Position numbers and translations under genes: made by a program. The notes under the pieces are model-generated. The model saw only the letters and a program-made list of their open reading frames with translations, was not told the DNA's origin and did no database searches. DNA of 64,000 nucleotides. Source: Streptomyces sp. NBC_01264 (GTDB lineage: Bacteria; Actinomycetota; Actinomycetes; Streptomycetales; Streptomycetaceae). The DNA lies in the NCBI RefSeq assembly GCF_026340675.1, contig NZ_JAPEOX010000002.1, positions 62,001-126,000 of the forward strand, written 5' to 3'. Within the stretch, counting starts at the first letter, position 1; the number at the start of each line of letters is the position of its first letter. Of the stretch, positions 54,698-63,678 are shown one piece after another.

Positions 54698-56125
54698 ATG
54701 GCCGAGACAGCCCCGATACCCCTGCCCTCACCCTCCCGCCCAGCTCTGCTGCGGTTCCTCGGGGGCGTACGGACCGTGACCGGAAGCAAGTTCCTGATCG
54801 AGAGCGACCACGCCCGGATCCTCGTCGACTGCGGTCTCTTCCAGGGTTTCGCGGACCTGCGACGGCGCAACTGGGAGAAGCTGGCTTGCGATGCCGCCGA
54901 CATCCACGCCGTGGTCGTCACCCACGCCCACCTGGACCACTGCGGCTACCTGCCACGCCTGGTCCGGCACGGCTTCCGGGGACCCATCCTGACCAGCGCG
55001 TACACCGCCCGCCTCGCCGAGATCGTCCTGCGGGACAGCGCGAAACTGCAGATGGAGGCAGCCCGGCACGCCAACGAGCACGGCTGGTCCAAGCACCGGC
55101 CCGCCTCGCCGCTCTACGACGACAACGACGTGGACCAGACGATCAAGTACTTCGACCCCGTGCCGGTGGGCGAGGAGGTCGAGATCATGGCCGGGACGAA
55201 GCTGAAACTGCACCACGGCGGCCACATCCTCGGCTCCGCCTGGGTTCACCTCACGCTGGAGGACGGCCACACGTTCGCGGCCAGCGGCGACCTTGGCCGT
55301 CCCGGACACCCCCTGCTCCTGCCGCCGGAACCGTTCTCCGGTGCCGACGTGCTGTTGATGGAGTCCACGTACGGGGACCGGCACCACGATCACGAGACTG
55401 CTCAGCGAGAGTTCGCCTCCGTGATCACACGAACCCTCGCACGGGGTGGAACCGTCGTGATCCCGGCCTTCGCGATCGACCGCACCGAGGTAGTGCTCCA
55501 CGAGCTCTCCGGCCTGCGCCGCGAGGGCGTCCTGCCGCAGAACGTCCCCGTGTATGTGGACAGCCCGATGGCCCTCGCGGCTCTGGACGTCTACCGCGAC
55601 GCACTTCGTTCCCGCTCACCCGAGCTGCGCCCGGAGGCCCTGGCGCGGGGCGAGCAGGCGATCAGCCCGGACCCCTTCCTGGCCGCCCGGACGGTGCAGG
55701 AATCCATCGACATCAACAACGCCGAAGGTCCGGCCGTCATCGTCTCCTCCGCCGGCATGGCGACGGGCGGGCGTGTCCTGCACCACCTGAGCAGGGTCCT
55801 CCCCGACCCGCGCAGCGCCGTGGTCATCGTCGGCTTCGCCGCCGCCGGCACCCGCGCCCGCGACCTGGTGGACGGCGCCCGCACGCTCAAGATGTTCGGC
55901 GAGTACATCCCCGTACGAGCCGAGATCGCCGACGTCCCCCACTTCTCAGCTCACGCCGACGCCGGCCAGATCATCGACTGGCTGCGCAACGCACCCGCAC
56001 CCCACACCACCTACCTCGTCCACGGCGAGGAGGCCGCGGCCGAGACACTTCGGGACCGGATCGACCGCGAGCTGGGTTGGACGGCCGTCGTACCCAAGTC
56101 CGGGGAGGCCGTCCTGGTCCGCTGA
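54698..56125 (+). CDS. Metallo-beta-lactamase/beta-CASP hydrolase
   Basis: A 475-aa protein of the CPSF73-like RNA-processing family. The zinc motif is [11 protein letters not shown] (HxHxDH); further ligands are [12 protein letters not shown] and SGDLG. The beta-CASP part has [27 protein letters not shown] and [15 protein letters not shown]. The C-terminal RMMBL region has [19 protein letters not shown] and TYLVHGEE. Likely an RNase; its RNA targets are unknown. The start follows AAAGGAGG. A stress-induced ribonuclease would fit the setting. Confidence 0.9.
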   Translation: MAETAPIPLPSPSRPALLRFLGGVRTVTGSKFLIESDHARILVDCGLFQGFADLRRRNWEKLACDAADIHAVVVTHAHLDHCGYLPRLVRHGFRGPILTSAYTARLAEIVLRDSAKLQMEAARHANEHGWSKHRPASPLYDDNDVDQTIKYFDPVPVGEEVEIMAGTKLKLHHGGHILGSAWVHLTLEDGHTFAASGDLGRPGHPLLLPPEPFSGADVLLMESTYGDRHHDHETAQREFASVITRTLARGGTVVIPAFAIDRTEVVLHELSGLRREGVLPQNVPVYVDSPMALAALDVYRDALRSRSPELRPEALARGEQAISPDPFLAARTVQESIDINNAEGPAVIVSSAGMATGGRVLHHLSRVLPDPRSAVVIVGFAAAGTRARDLVDGARTLKMFGEYIPVRAEIADVPHFSAHADAGQIIDWLRNAPAPHTTYLVHGEEAAAETLRDRIDRELGWTAVVPKSGEAVLVR

Positions 56126-56128
56126 CCG

Positions 56129-56142
56129 GGGCCGCATGGCCC
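56129..56142. promoter_or_regulatory. Island operator GGGCC-GCAT-GGCCC
   Basis: A perfect-arm copy immediately after the beta-CASP stop. It ends 75 bp before the small ORF start at 56217, matching the 74-bp spacing seen before two USP genes. Confidence 0.55.
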
Positions 56143-56216
56143 CAAGGTCGGTCCCACGAGGCCCTTCCGGAGCCCAGTACCGGGCGCGAGTCTGTGGGAA
56201 AGGCCGGAGGCACCCC

Positions 56217-56294
56217 ATGAGGACCAAGAGGGCTCTCCTGAACGACACGGCATCCGAAGCCCGGATGCCCTGCTCGCTCGCTCCCGTTGGGTAG
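56217..56294 (+). CDS. Possible 25-aa leader peptide
   Basis: ATG preceded by GGAGG at six bases. The frame of 25 codons ends in TAG at 56292-56294. It sits at the conserved operator-to-start distance. It may be a real leader or what remains of a lost gene. No family recognised. Confidence 0.35.
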   Translation: MRTKRALLNDTASEARMPCSLAPVG

Positions 56295-56303
56295 GAGGAT
56301 TCC

Positions 56304-56444
56304 TTGGTCGGACGCGGCGCCTCGGTCACCATCGCGGCCGTTGCAGCACAGCGCCTCTCCTCCGCAGGCATGCGGACCCTCGACCTGTTCGCGGCCACGG
56401 CAGCGGTCAGCCGCTCGCCTACGCCCGCTAAGGACCAGCCATGA
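56304..56444 (+). CDS. Possible 46-aa small protein coupled to CBS-BON
   Basis: TTG start with GGAGG five bases upstream. It encodes a helix-prone peptide (SVTIAAVAAQRLSSAGMRTL, then FAATAAVS). The stop TGA overlaps the ATG of the CBS-BON gene, which suggests coupling. No family recognised, and a TTG start lowers confidence. Confidence 0.35.
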   Translation: MVGRGASVTIAAVAAQRLSSAGMRTLDLFAATAAVSRSPTPAKDQP

Positions 56445-57109
56445 CCTCCACCCCGTACACCGTCAACGACGTCATGACGAAGCCCGTCACCACCGTCGCC
56501 CCCACCACCGATTTCAAGGAGATCGTCGCTGCGATGGAGCGTTGGCAGGTCACCGCGGTCCCCGTCATAGAGGGAGAAGGCCGTGTCGTCGGCGTCGTCT
56601 CCGAAGCCGACCTCCTCCCGAAGGAGGAGTTCCACGAGCACCGCCCGGGCCTCATCGAGCAGATGCGCCGCCTCGGCGACACCTCCAAGGCCGGCTCCGT
56701 CCGGGCCGAGGAACTGATGACCAGTCCCGCCGTCACCATCCGCCCCGAGGCCACACTCCCCCAGGCCGCCCGCCTGATGGCTGAGCGCCGCATCAAGCGC
56801 CTCCCGGTCGTCGACGCCAACGGCACCCTCAAGGGCATCGTCAGCCGCGCCGACCTCCTCAAGGTCTTTCTCCGCACCGACGATGAACTCGCCGCCGAGA
56901 TCCGCCACGAAGTCGTCGAGCAGCTCTTCCCCGTATCACGGAGGGCAGTCAAGGTCGGCGTCACGCACGGAATCGTCACGCTCACCGGCCAGGTACGCGA
57001 CGCACACCGCATCCCCGTGGCCACGCGCCTCGCTCAGGCCGTCGAGGGAGTCGTCAGCGTGCGCAATCGCCTGGAATTGCTCGAGTCCGCCTCGGATGAC
57101 GGAGCCTAG
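56441..57109 (+). CDS. CBS-BON protein
   Basis: A 222-aa paralogue, closest in layout to the 15693 protein. CBS1 is VNDVMTKPVTTV to VVGVVSEADLLPKEEF, CBS2 is AEELMTSPAVTI to KGIVSRADLLKVFLR, and BON is RAVKVGVTHGIVTLTGQVRD. The start follows AAGGA. Its stop overlaps the end of the convergent ABC permease gene by four bases. Confidence 0.9.
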   Translation: MTSTPYTVNDVMTKPVTTVAPTTDFKEIVAAMERWQVTAVPVIEGEGRVVGVVSEADLLPKEEFHEHRPGLIEQMRRLGDTSKAGSVRAEELMTSPAVTIRPEATLPQAARLMAERRIKRLPVVDANGTLKGIVSRADLLKVFLRTDDELAAEIRHEVVEQLFPVSRRAVKVGVTHGIVTLTGQVRDAHRIPVATRLAQAVEGVVSVRNRLELLESASDDGA

Positions 57110-57927
57110 GGAGCCAGATCCCGCCTCATCAGCAACGTATGGGCCGCGAAGAGTCCGAGCACTCCGACGCCTACGAGAACTCCCAATTGCGGCCAGAGCA
57201 CATGCCCTTGGGCTAGCGCGTCACCGGGTGTGTAGTAGTGGAACGGGCTGATGAAGCGCAGCGGCGCTGCCTTCGACCACGCCAGGGCGATGAAGTTCAG
57301 CGCAAAGCCCACTGCCCCGATCGCGATGGTCGCCCCGACCACCTGGGCCCGCCTGCGGCCCCACGCCGACACGGCAAGAGCCGGTCCCATCAGGCACAAC
57401 GCAAAGCCGCAGCCCATCACCCCGGCGGCGAAAACTCCGCCGAGCGATACCTGCTGATGGATGTCGGGCGACAGCACAACGCCGACCGCCACCGTCAGCG
57501 TGGCCGCCGCGTTCAAGGCCAGCGCGGCGAGTCCCAGCGCCACCGTACGTTCGGCCAGGAGGCGGTGCCGGGACACCGGGCGCACCATGAGCAGCTCGAT
57601 CGTCCCCGACTCCACATCGGCGGCGACGGCCGCAGCCGCGAGCGAGCCAATGGCGGTGAGCTGCATGGCGATCCAGAACGGATGCACCAGTCCGGCTCCC
57701 AGCAGGCCCGGATAACTCGCGAGCGACACGTCGCCGCTCGATCCGCTGAAGGCCCGGTACGCCGACGGCGGCCCCTTCCCGTTCCCGGAGAACAGCTGCC
57801 CCGGCGGGATCGTATTGGCCACGACGACGATCAGCGCTTCGAAGACCATCATCCCCACCACCAGGGCCACCAGCATCCGGCGACGCCGGTGCAGTGCCAG
57901 CCACAACAGGGGCCACCGAGCCTTCAT
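57106..57927 (-). CDS. ABC-2 type transporter permease
   Basis: A 273-aa membrane protein with six hydrophobic segments (the first at MLVALVVGMMVFEALIVVVA, the last at LGVLVGVGVLGLFAAHTLL). It has the ABC-2 feature AADVESGTIELLMVRPVSRHRLLAERTVAL between helices 2 and 3. It pairs with the ATPase gene upstream (ATGA overlap). The substrate is unknown; this type exports drugs, lipids or peptides. The start at 57927 follows GGAAGGA. Confidence 0.88.
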   Translation of the reverse strand: MKARWPLLWLALHRRRRMLVALVVGMMVFEALIVVVANTIPPGQLFSGNGKGPPSAYRAFSGSSGDVSLASYPGLLGAGLVHPFWIAMQLTAIGSLAAAAVAADVESGTIELLMVRPVSRHRLLAERTVALGLAALALNAAATLTVAVGVVLSPDIHQQVSLGGVFAAGVMGCGFALCLMGPALAVSAWGRRRAQVVGATIAIGAVGFALNFIALAWSKAAPLRFISPFHYYTPGDALAQGHVLWPQLGVLVGVGVLGLFAAHTLLMRRDLAP

Positions 57928-58841
57928 GGTCCTTCCCCCTCGTCGCTCTCCCGGTAGAGGTCCAGGAACGCCTCGTCCAGCCCGGCCTCTTCCACGGTCA
58001 CGTCGGCCACCGCCAGCTCCAGCAGCCCCCTCAGCGCGCCCACCACCGCACTGGGCGGTACGAGCAGTTCCACCCGGTCGCCGTCCCACTGCGGTGACCA
58101 CTGGTCGGCACGTCCCAAGGGCCGAGGGCCCGCACCGTCGCCGAAGGCGAGCCGGATCTTCCGGGCCCGGGCCTCGCGCAGAGCCGCCACTCGTTCGACG
58201 GTGACCAGCCTCCCGTCCCGCACGATCGCGACGCGCCCGCAGGCCCGCTGGACCTCAGGCAGTACATGACTGGACAGCAACACGGTCCGCCCTCCTGCTT
58301 CGGCCTCCCTCAGCAGCTCGAAAAATGTCTCCTGCACCAAGGGATCCAGCCCCTCGGTCGGCTCATCCAGCACCACCAACTGCGGATCGTGCTGCAGCGC
58401 CTGCACCAGTCCGATCTTCTGTTTCATGCCCCGGGAGTACTCACCCACTGTCCGCCGCAAAACCGCCGGAGTAAGCCCCAACCGCTCACACAACTCCTCC
58501 TGCCGACGCGCGGGGACGTCCTGCAGATCCGACAGCAACCGCAGGGTCTGCTCCCCGGTGAGCTCGGGGTACAGCCGCAGCTCTCCGGGCAGGTACCCCA
58601 AGCTCGGAGCCACCCGCCGGTGATCGGTGAACGGGTCCATCCCCAGCACCTGAACCCGGCCCGCCGTCGGCCGTAGCAACCCGGTCAGACACCGCAGCGT
58701 GGTCGTCTTGCCGGCCCCGTTCGGCCCGAGGAATCCGAACACCTCCCCCGCCTGCACAGTCAGGGTCAGTCCTTCCACGCCGACCACACGCCCGAATTTC
58801 TTGGTCAACCCGCTGAATTCGATGGCGTGCACAGATCCCAT
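57924..58841 (-). CDS. ABC transporter ATP-binding protein
   Basis: A 305-aa ATPase: Walker A FLGPNGAGKTTTLRC, Q-loop region LGYLPGELRLYPELTG, signature EYSRGMKQKIGL, Walker B LVVLDEPTEGLDPL, and switch His in LSSHVLPEV. The C-terminal 80 residues form the DUF4162-type tail common in such exporters. The start at 58841 lacks an obvious binding site. Paired with the permease. Confidence 0.93.
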   Translation of the reverse strand: MGSVHAIEFSGLTKKFGRVVGVEGLTLTVQAGEVFGFLGPNGAGKTTTLRCLTGLLRPTAGRVQVLGMDPFTDHRRVAPSLGYLPGELRLYPELTGEQTLRLLSDLQDVPARRQEELCERLGLTPAVLRRTVGEYSRGMKQKIGLVQALQHDPQLVVLDEPTEGLDPLVQETFFELLREAEAGGRTVLLSSHVLPEVQRACGRVAIVRDGRLVTVERVAALREARARKIRLAFGDGAGPRPLGRADQWSPQWDGDRVELLVPPSAVVGALRGLLELAVADVTVEEAGLDEAFLDLYRESDEGEGP

Positions 58842-59376
58842 AGAACCAGTCTGTCCGCACCGGCACCGTTCACCCTTGACTGTCACGAACAGCCTGCCCT
58901 CTACCGCCCAAAGGGACCAAAGAACGGCCATGAACAACGGCACGGATCTCCGGTGGGTCTGCGCTATCCACCCACCGGATCCCTCATCCCTCCGGCTTCG
59001 GCCAGCCCTCAGGGTGGGCGCGGCATCGAGTCGGCCGAGGTCATGCGTTGGAAGTGCCAGGCGGCCGCGGCAGTGAAGGTGACGGCCCGGAACGAGGGAC
59101 TCCCCGGATGCGGCCGTAGGCCGCGCTGAAGGCCCTTCCCAAAGGGTGGTGGGCATACGGCCAGCGCTCCCGTTCTTCTTCCCCGTCCGGGTGGGAATGT
59201 GGACCGTTCGGCCCCTGCCGGGCACATGAACCGCGCGCAATGCTGGAAGGCGGCAGGGCTCGTCGGCACCGCCAGACCCGCGCGGCCCTGCGGTCGGAAC
59301 AGCTCTGCTTGGGGTTCCGCCGCCGCTCAGGGACCCGCGCGGGCACGACGTGGTCCTCGTTCTGAGGAGCATTGCC
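58842..59376. other. Divergent intergenic region
   Basis: No gene supported. It contains a half-operator (GGACC-AAAG) at 58914-58922 and a full operator at 59201-59214. A short minus-strand frame (PSFRAVTFTAAAAWHFQRM) near 59040-59100 is unassigned. Confidence 0.45.
59201..59214. promoter_or_regulatory. Island operator GGACC-GTTC-GGCCC
   Basis: Single N4-spaced copy, 163 bp before the SPFH-protein start, the longest distance seen among the copies. Confidence 0.45.
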
Positions 59377-60252
59377 GTGGGAGTTCTGGTCTTCGTTCTG
59401 ATCGTCATTGCCGTCGTGGCCCTGGTGGGGCTGGCGATGGCCATCAAGGTCGTCAGGCAGTACGAGAAGGGGGTCCTGTTCCGGTTCGGCCGGCTAATCG
59501 GCACCCGGGAACCGGGCCTGCGGGTCATCGTGCCGTTCGTGGACATCCTGCACCGCGTGTCGCTGCGGATCGTCACCATGCCCATCCAGTCCCAGGGCAT
59601 CATCACCCGGGACAACGTCAGCGTCGACGTCTCCGCGGTCGCCTACTTCCGCGTCGTCGACGCCACCAAGTCGGTCATCGCCATCGAGAACGTCGGCGCC
59701 GCCATCAACCAGATCGCGCAGACCACCCTGCGCAAGGTCGTCGGCCAGCACACCCTCGACGAAACCCTGTCGGAAACCGACCGCATCAACATCGACATCC
59801 GCGAGATCCTCGACATCACGACCACCGACTGGGGCGTCGAGGTCACCTTGGTCGAGCTGAAGGACATCCAGCTGCCCGACAGCATGAAGCGCGCGATGGC
59901 CCGCCAGGCAGAAGCCGAGCGCGAGAAGAGGGCGAAGATCATCAGCGCCGAGGGCGAATCGATGGCCGCCGCCGCACTCGGCGACGCCTCCGACACCATG
60001 ATGGCCCACCCCCTCGCCCTCCAACTGCGCAACCTGCAGAGCCTCGTTGAAATCGGGGTCGACAAGAACAGCACCGTCGTCTTCCCCGCACCGCTCATGA
60101 GCACCATCGGCGAACTCGGCGCCTTCCTCGCCCGCGAAACGGCCGCCGCTGCACGCCAGACCACCACACCGGTGGACATCGGCAAGACAGTTCCCGTCCC
60201 GCCCCTCAGGAACGGAGCTGCCAAGTCGTCACTGAACGTGGCGGGCGAGTGA
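59377..60252 (+). CDS. SPFH/Band 7 (stomatin-like) membrane protein
   Basis: A 291-aa stomatin-type scaffold protein. An N-terminal membrane helix (VLVFVLIVIAVVALVGLAMA) precedes the SPFH domain: VRQYEKGVLFRFGRLIG, EPGLRVIVPFVD, TRDNVSVDVSAVAYFRVVD, TLRKVVGQHTLDETL and DWGVEVTLVELKDIQLPDSM. A coiled helix with AEAEREKRAKIISAEGE follows. Such proteins organise membrane microdomains. GTG 59377 is chosen because GAGGAG lies seven bases upstream; GTG 59350 lacks a site. Confidence 0.9.
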   Translation: MGVLVFVLIVIAVVALVGLAMAIKVVRQYEKGVLFRFGRLIGTREPGLRVIVPFVDILHRVSLRIVTMPIQSQGIITRDNVSVDVSAVAYFRVVDATKSVIAIENVGAAINQIAQTTLRKVVGQHTLDETLSETDRINIDIREILDITTTDWGVEVTLVELKDIQLPDSMKRAMARQAEAEREKRAKIISAEGESMAAAALGDASDTMMAHPLALQLRNLQSLVEIGVDKNSTVVFPAPLMSTIGELGAFLARETAAAARQTTTPVDIGKTVPVPPLRNGAAKSSLNVAGE

Positions 60253-60347
60253 CGCCGCGGCCGCGCTGGCCGGGTCGGCGTGCGACCCGCGCGTTCACCA
60301 CCGACGATGGGCGGCGTACCCATCCACTGCCGCTGTCAGGAGCACCG

Positions 60348-60623
60348 ATGCTGGAGCGCACGCTACACAAGGACCGTACCGAGGTCACCTTCGTCCTCCC
60401 CGCCGACACCCCGCCCGGCCCGGTGAGCGTGGTCGGCGATTTCAACGACTGGCGGCCTGGCGTCCACGCCCTCAAGCCCCGCAAGGACGGCAAGCGGGCG
60501 GTCACGGTCGCGCTACCCAGCGCGAGCACCCACACGTTCCGGTACCTGGCCGCGGGGGACTACTGGTTCAACGACGCGAGCGCCGGAGACCAGGATGGCC
60601 CCAACAGCCGCCTCCACACCTGA
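60348..60623 (+). CDS. Stand-alone glycogen-binding (CBM48/AMPK-beta-like) protein
   Basis: A 91-aa protein that is only a carbohydrate-binding domain: VTFVLPADTPPGPVSVVGDF, NDWRPGVHALKPRKDGKRAV, and HTFRYLAAGDYWFNDASAGD. The WxP and F-R-Y-L positions match isoamylase N-terminal/AMPK domains. No catalytic domain is attached. It may tether something to glycogen, or act as a small regulator. The start follows CAGGAG. Confidence 0.88.
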   Translation: MLERTLHKDRTEVTFVLPADTPPGPVSVVGDFNDWRPGVHALKPRKDGKRAVTVALPSASTHTFRYLAAGDYWFNDASAGDQDGPNSRLHT

Positions 60624-61431
60624 GGCCTCCGTCGGCGTGCCCCCGCCTCGGGATTGGCCGTTGCACCGGCGCCACGATCCCCCGCGCCTGCTGGCCAACG
60701 CACGGGGTACCGTCACCTCCGAGGGTGACTCAAGGTTTGCGGCACGAGGCCGACGACCTGCTGTGTCTGCCGGCGCCACGTGCCTTCGCCTCCGTGAGCG
60801 AGTGGTACGAGGTTTTCGCTTCCTAAGGGCTGTCCCGTAAATGATCTTTTGGTTGGCGCAGACGCGGCTGTTCGTCGTGCGGCCTGCCGCCCTATCCCGC
60901 GAGGACCAGGTTGTGCAAGCGCGCGATGCCGAGCATGGCGTGGTGGACACCGTCGCTTTTGAGGCGGCAGTCGCGGAGGATTTTCCAGGTCTTCATGCAG
61001 GCGAAGACGTGCTCCACGCGCGCACGGACCTGCTTGTGGGACTTGTTGTGCGCCTGTTTCCACTTCGCAAGCTGTTCTCCCTTGCAGCGACGGTGGGGCA
61101 TGGCGAGTCCGGTGCCCGGATAGCCGCCATCGGCGATCGTGAGCGTCTGACCGACGGCGGCTTTCGCGCCGGACTCGTCCCATGCCTTGCAGTCGTTGCG
61201 GTTTCCGGCGAGCGGCTGACCCACCACGACGACCAGCCGGGTGTCGGCGTCGATGACGACCTGGTGGTTGGTGGAGTAACGGTAGTTCGACTGCGCAGCC
61301 ACCGAGTGGTCGCGGGTCGGGATCAGGGTGCCGTCCACGATCAGCACGGTGTCCTTGGCAAACCGCTTGCGGGGCCTGAGGTGCCCCGAAGTTCTCGGAC
61401 AGGGGCCCAATAGGGTTGTCCTGTCAAGGGA

Positions 61432-61737
61432 ATGAGGAAGCACGAAGTGGCACCGCCCAGCAAGTACACCCCGGAGTTCCGCGAGGAAGCAGTCCAGATC
61501 GCGCTCCGCTCCAGCAAGACCGTCTCGGAGACAGCCCGAGAGCTTGAATTGAACCCGGAGACACTCCGGGGCTGGGTGAAAAAGTTCCAGAAACGGCGTG
61601 AGCCGGCCGCTGACGCTGAGCTGACGGTGAGTGAACGCGCCCGGTTGAAGGAACTCGAACGCCGCATTCGCGAAGTCGAGATGGAGAACGCCTTCCTGAA
61701 AAAATGCGCGGCGTACTTCGCGAAGGATCCCCGGTAG
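61432..61737 (+). CDS. IS3 transposase OrfA
   Basis: A 101-aa DNA-binding subunit. A helix-turn-helix (SKYTPEFREEAVQIALRSSK, VSETARELELNPETLRGWVK) is followed by a leucine-zipper-like helix (ELERRIREVEMENAFLKK). A run of six A at 61699-61704 near its end is a typical slippery site for -1 frameshifting into orfB, which lies in the -1 frame. Confidence 0.92.
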   Translation: MRKHEVAPPSKYTPEFREEAVQIALRSSKTVSETARELELNPETLRGWVKKFQKRREPAADAELTVSERARLKELERRIREVEMENAFLKKCAAYFAKDPR

Positions 61738-62627
61738 CACGCAAGTACGAGTTCATCGAAACGATGCGACTCGACACCGCGGAGTACGTATTTTCTGTCG
61801 AGTTCATGTGTGAGCGGCTCGACGTGTCCAAGTCCGGCTACTACGACTGGCGACGCCGTCCTGATTCTGCGACGGCTCAGCGGCGCGAGGAATTGAAACT
61901 GCTCGTCAAGAAAGCCTTCGAGGTGTCCGACAGTACGTACGGATACCGGCGCATCCGCGCCCAGCTGGCGCGCTGGGGGCACGCCGCCGGCCTGGAGCTC
62001 GTGCGCCAGCTCATGCGTGAACTGGGCCTGATGCCCTGCCAGCCCCGCCCGAAGCGGTTCAGCCTGACCCAGGCTGCGGCGGGCGCAGTGCCCGACCTCG
62101 TCGGCCGGAACTTCACCGCCGACACCCCGGGTGAAAAGCTCGTCGGAGACATAACCTACATTCCGACTGGCGAGGGCTGGCTTTATCTCGCGACGGTCAT
62201 CGACTGCTGCACGAAGGAAGTCATCGGGTATGCGATGGACGACCACTACCAGACGCCTTTGATATCCCGGGCCATACGCAACGCAGCCCGCAACAGGAAG
62301 CTCACCAAGGGGGCAATTTTTCACTCCGATCGCGGAAGTAACTATATGTCAGCCGAGTTCGGGAAGGCGCTGAACCGGCTCGGCCTCCGCAGATCGTCTG
62401 GGCGCACCGGGATCTGTTTCGACAACGCGATGGCCGAATCGTTCTTCGGAACTCTGAAGAACGAGCGTGTCTCACGTGTGACTTACCTGACCCTCGAGGC
62501 CGCCCGGCAGGACATCACTCGCTACATCGAATTCTGGTACAATCGCAAACGCCTTCACTCGGCTGTCGGTTACCGGCCTCCGCAGGAAGTCCACGCCGAG
62601 TATGCAAGGTTGCGAATAGCCGCGTGA
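61704..62627 (+). CDS. IS3 transposase OrfB (DDE integrase)
   Basis: Catalytic subunit, 307 codons from the frame opening, made mainly as an OrfAB fusion by -1 frameshift. An HTH_21 part (STYGYRRIRAQLARWG) precedes the rve core. The DDE triad residues lie in VGDITYIPT (D), FHSDRGSNYMS (D), and NAMAESFFGTLKNERV (E). The C-terminus is FWYNRKRLHSAVGYRPP. Intact. Confidence 0.93.
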   Translation: MRGVLREGSPVARKYEFIETMRLDTAEYVFSVEFMCERLDVSKSGYYDWRRRPDSATAQRREELKLLVKKAFEVSDSTYGYRRIRAQLARWGHAAGLELVRQLMRELGLMPCQPRPKRFSLTQAAAGAVPDLVGRNFTADTPGEKLVGDITYIPTGEGWLYLATVIDCCTKEVIGYAMDDHYQTPLISRAIRNAARNRKLTKGAIFHSDRGSNYMSAEFGKALNRLGLRRSSGRTGICFDNAMAESFFGTLKNERVSRVTYLTLEAARQDITRYIEFWYNRKRLHSAVGYRPPQEVHAEYARLRIAA

Positions 62628-63066
62628 AATGAACGGTCAGATCCCTGTCCGAAAAACGCGAGGCCCCTCAGCCGGAGCGCGAGCATCGGCCCAAGATGAT
62701 CGATGATGCGGTCCGCCGCCGACTTCGACACCCCGAACAGCGGAGCGAGCTGCCGCATGGTCAGGTTCGTGCGCCAGAACGCCACGACCAGCAGGGCCCG
62801 GTCCTCCAGCGGAAGGCTCCACGGCCGGCCCTTGCGCACCGCGTCCGCACCCTTGCGCCGCAGAAGCCTCACCAGCTTCCCGAAGGCACGCGGAGTCAGC
62901 CCGGCGAACGGGGCGATCCAGGACGGGTCAGATGCCGTGATCACACCAGCCATAGCAAGATCATTACATCGCCATCAATTACCCAAGTATTCCTGCGTCC
63001 TGCTCAGCCTTCGAGGACGCCCGCTCAACGGCACAATGGCTGGACCGTCCCGGCCATGATGGCCGG

Positions 63067-63420
63067 GTGACAACTGCCGAAGAGTTCTTTGGGAGCGACA
63101 GCCTCGGCTTGGCGGTCTTCGAGCGAATGAGCTCCTTGCTGGAAGAACCAATCGAAGTCCGGGTGTCGAGAAGCCAGGTCGCGTTCCGGCGCAGACACGG
63201 TTTTGCCTACCTCTGGATGCCCGGACGGTACCTTCACGCCCCGACCGCCGAGGTGGTGCTGTCGATCGCCCTCGGCAGACACGACCCCTCACCACGCTTC
63301 AAGGAAGTCTCCCACCCCACCCCCCGACACTGGATGCATCATCTGGAAGTGCATTCACTGGACGACATCGACGAACAGGTGACCGCATGGCTCATCGAGG
63401 CCGCCGCGCGCGCGACTTGA
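63067..63420 (+). CDS. DUF5655 protein, IS passenger
   Basis: A 117-aa protein. TAEEFFGSDSLGLAVFERM, EVRVSRSQVAFRRRHGFAYL, DPSPRFKEVSHPTPRHWMHH and DEQVTAWLIEAAAR match DUF5655 along its whole length. GTG start without a clear binding site. It lies between the IS5 transposase start and the right inverted repeat, so it would travel with the element. Function unknown; the family is predicted to bind nucleic acids or act near nucleases. Confidence 0.78.
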   Translation: MTTAEEFFGSDSLGLAVFERMSSLLEEPIEVRVSRSQVAFRRRHGFAYLWMPGRYLHAPTAEVVLSIALGRHDPSPRFKEVSHPTPRHWMHHLEVHSLDDIDEQVTAWLIEAAARAT

Positions 63421-63470
63421 GCGGTGCACACGGCCGGGAGCGTTCGACGTCGCCGTGCGCCCGCCGCCCT

Positions 63471-63512
63471 GGCACCTGGCACCTGGCACCTGGCACCTGG
63501 CACCTGGCACCT
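63471..63512 (+). repeat. Six tandem copies of GGCACCT
   Basis: Six identical 7-bp units (42 bp), followed by a partial GGC. The unit is not a multiple of three and the stretch is non-coding. Probably a slippage-prone microsatellite inside the IS5-like element. Confidence 0.9.
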
Positions 63513-63678
63513 GGCGAACCCGACCTCGCGTGGTGACGAGCACAGCACTTATTGGCCAGCCGTACCGGACACGCCTCCCATGGATCTTTACGGGACAGCC
63601 CTTACTGACTTCAGCTCTTTGGGGTGAATGTTTGCGAAGTCCCTGATGGGTCTGGGTGGGTGGCTGTATCCGTGGTGT

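Larger units (their letters stand above)
61377..62670 (+). mobile_element. Complete IS3-family insertion sequence
   Basis: 1294 bp bounded by imperfect inverted repeats: TGAGGTGCCCCGAAGTTCTC at the left and, reversed, TGAGGGGCCTCGCGTTTTTC at the right. Both continue GGACAGG. Flanked by the 3-bp direct repeat GCC (61374-61376 and 62671-62673). It carries intact orfA and orfB, so the insertion looks recent. Confidence 0.9.
60892..62953 (-). pseudogene. IS5-family transposase split by IS3
   Basis: The N-terminal half (62953 down to 62671) reads LTPRAFGKLVRLLRRKGADA and an HTH (MRQLAPLFGVSKSAADRII). The C-terminal half (61376 down to 60892) holds DDE residues in DTVLIVDGTLIPTRDHS, TIADGGYPGTG and RVEHVFACMKTWKILRD. 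Removing the IS3 element with one GCC copy restores the frame exactly (LALR to PRKRF). The gene is therefore inactive only because of the insertion. Confidence 0.88.
60826..63602 (-). mobile_element. IS5-like element with passenger gene, interrupted by IS3
   Basis: The ends AGGGCTGTCCCGTAAATGATC (60826-60846) and GATCTTTACGGGACAGCCCT (63583-63602) are inverted repeats differing only by one or two bases. TA lies just outside both ends (60824-60825 and 63603-63604), as expected for a 2-bp TA target duplication. Inside are a split IS5-type transposase, an IS3 element and a DUF5655 gene. Without the IS3 insertion and its duplication it would be 1480 bp. Confidence 0.65.

Noticed and set aside
54259..56220. 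653-codon plus-strand frame overlapping the beta-CASP gene in another frame
   Set aside because: The 54698-56125 frame has all metallo-hydrolase motifs. The longer frame is Arg/Pro-rich and domain-free.
63471..63512. CRISPR-like repeat
   Set aside because: The units are 7 bp with no spacers, so it is a simple tandem repeat.
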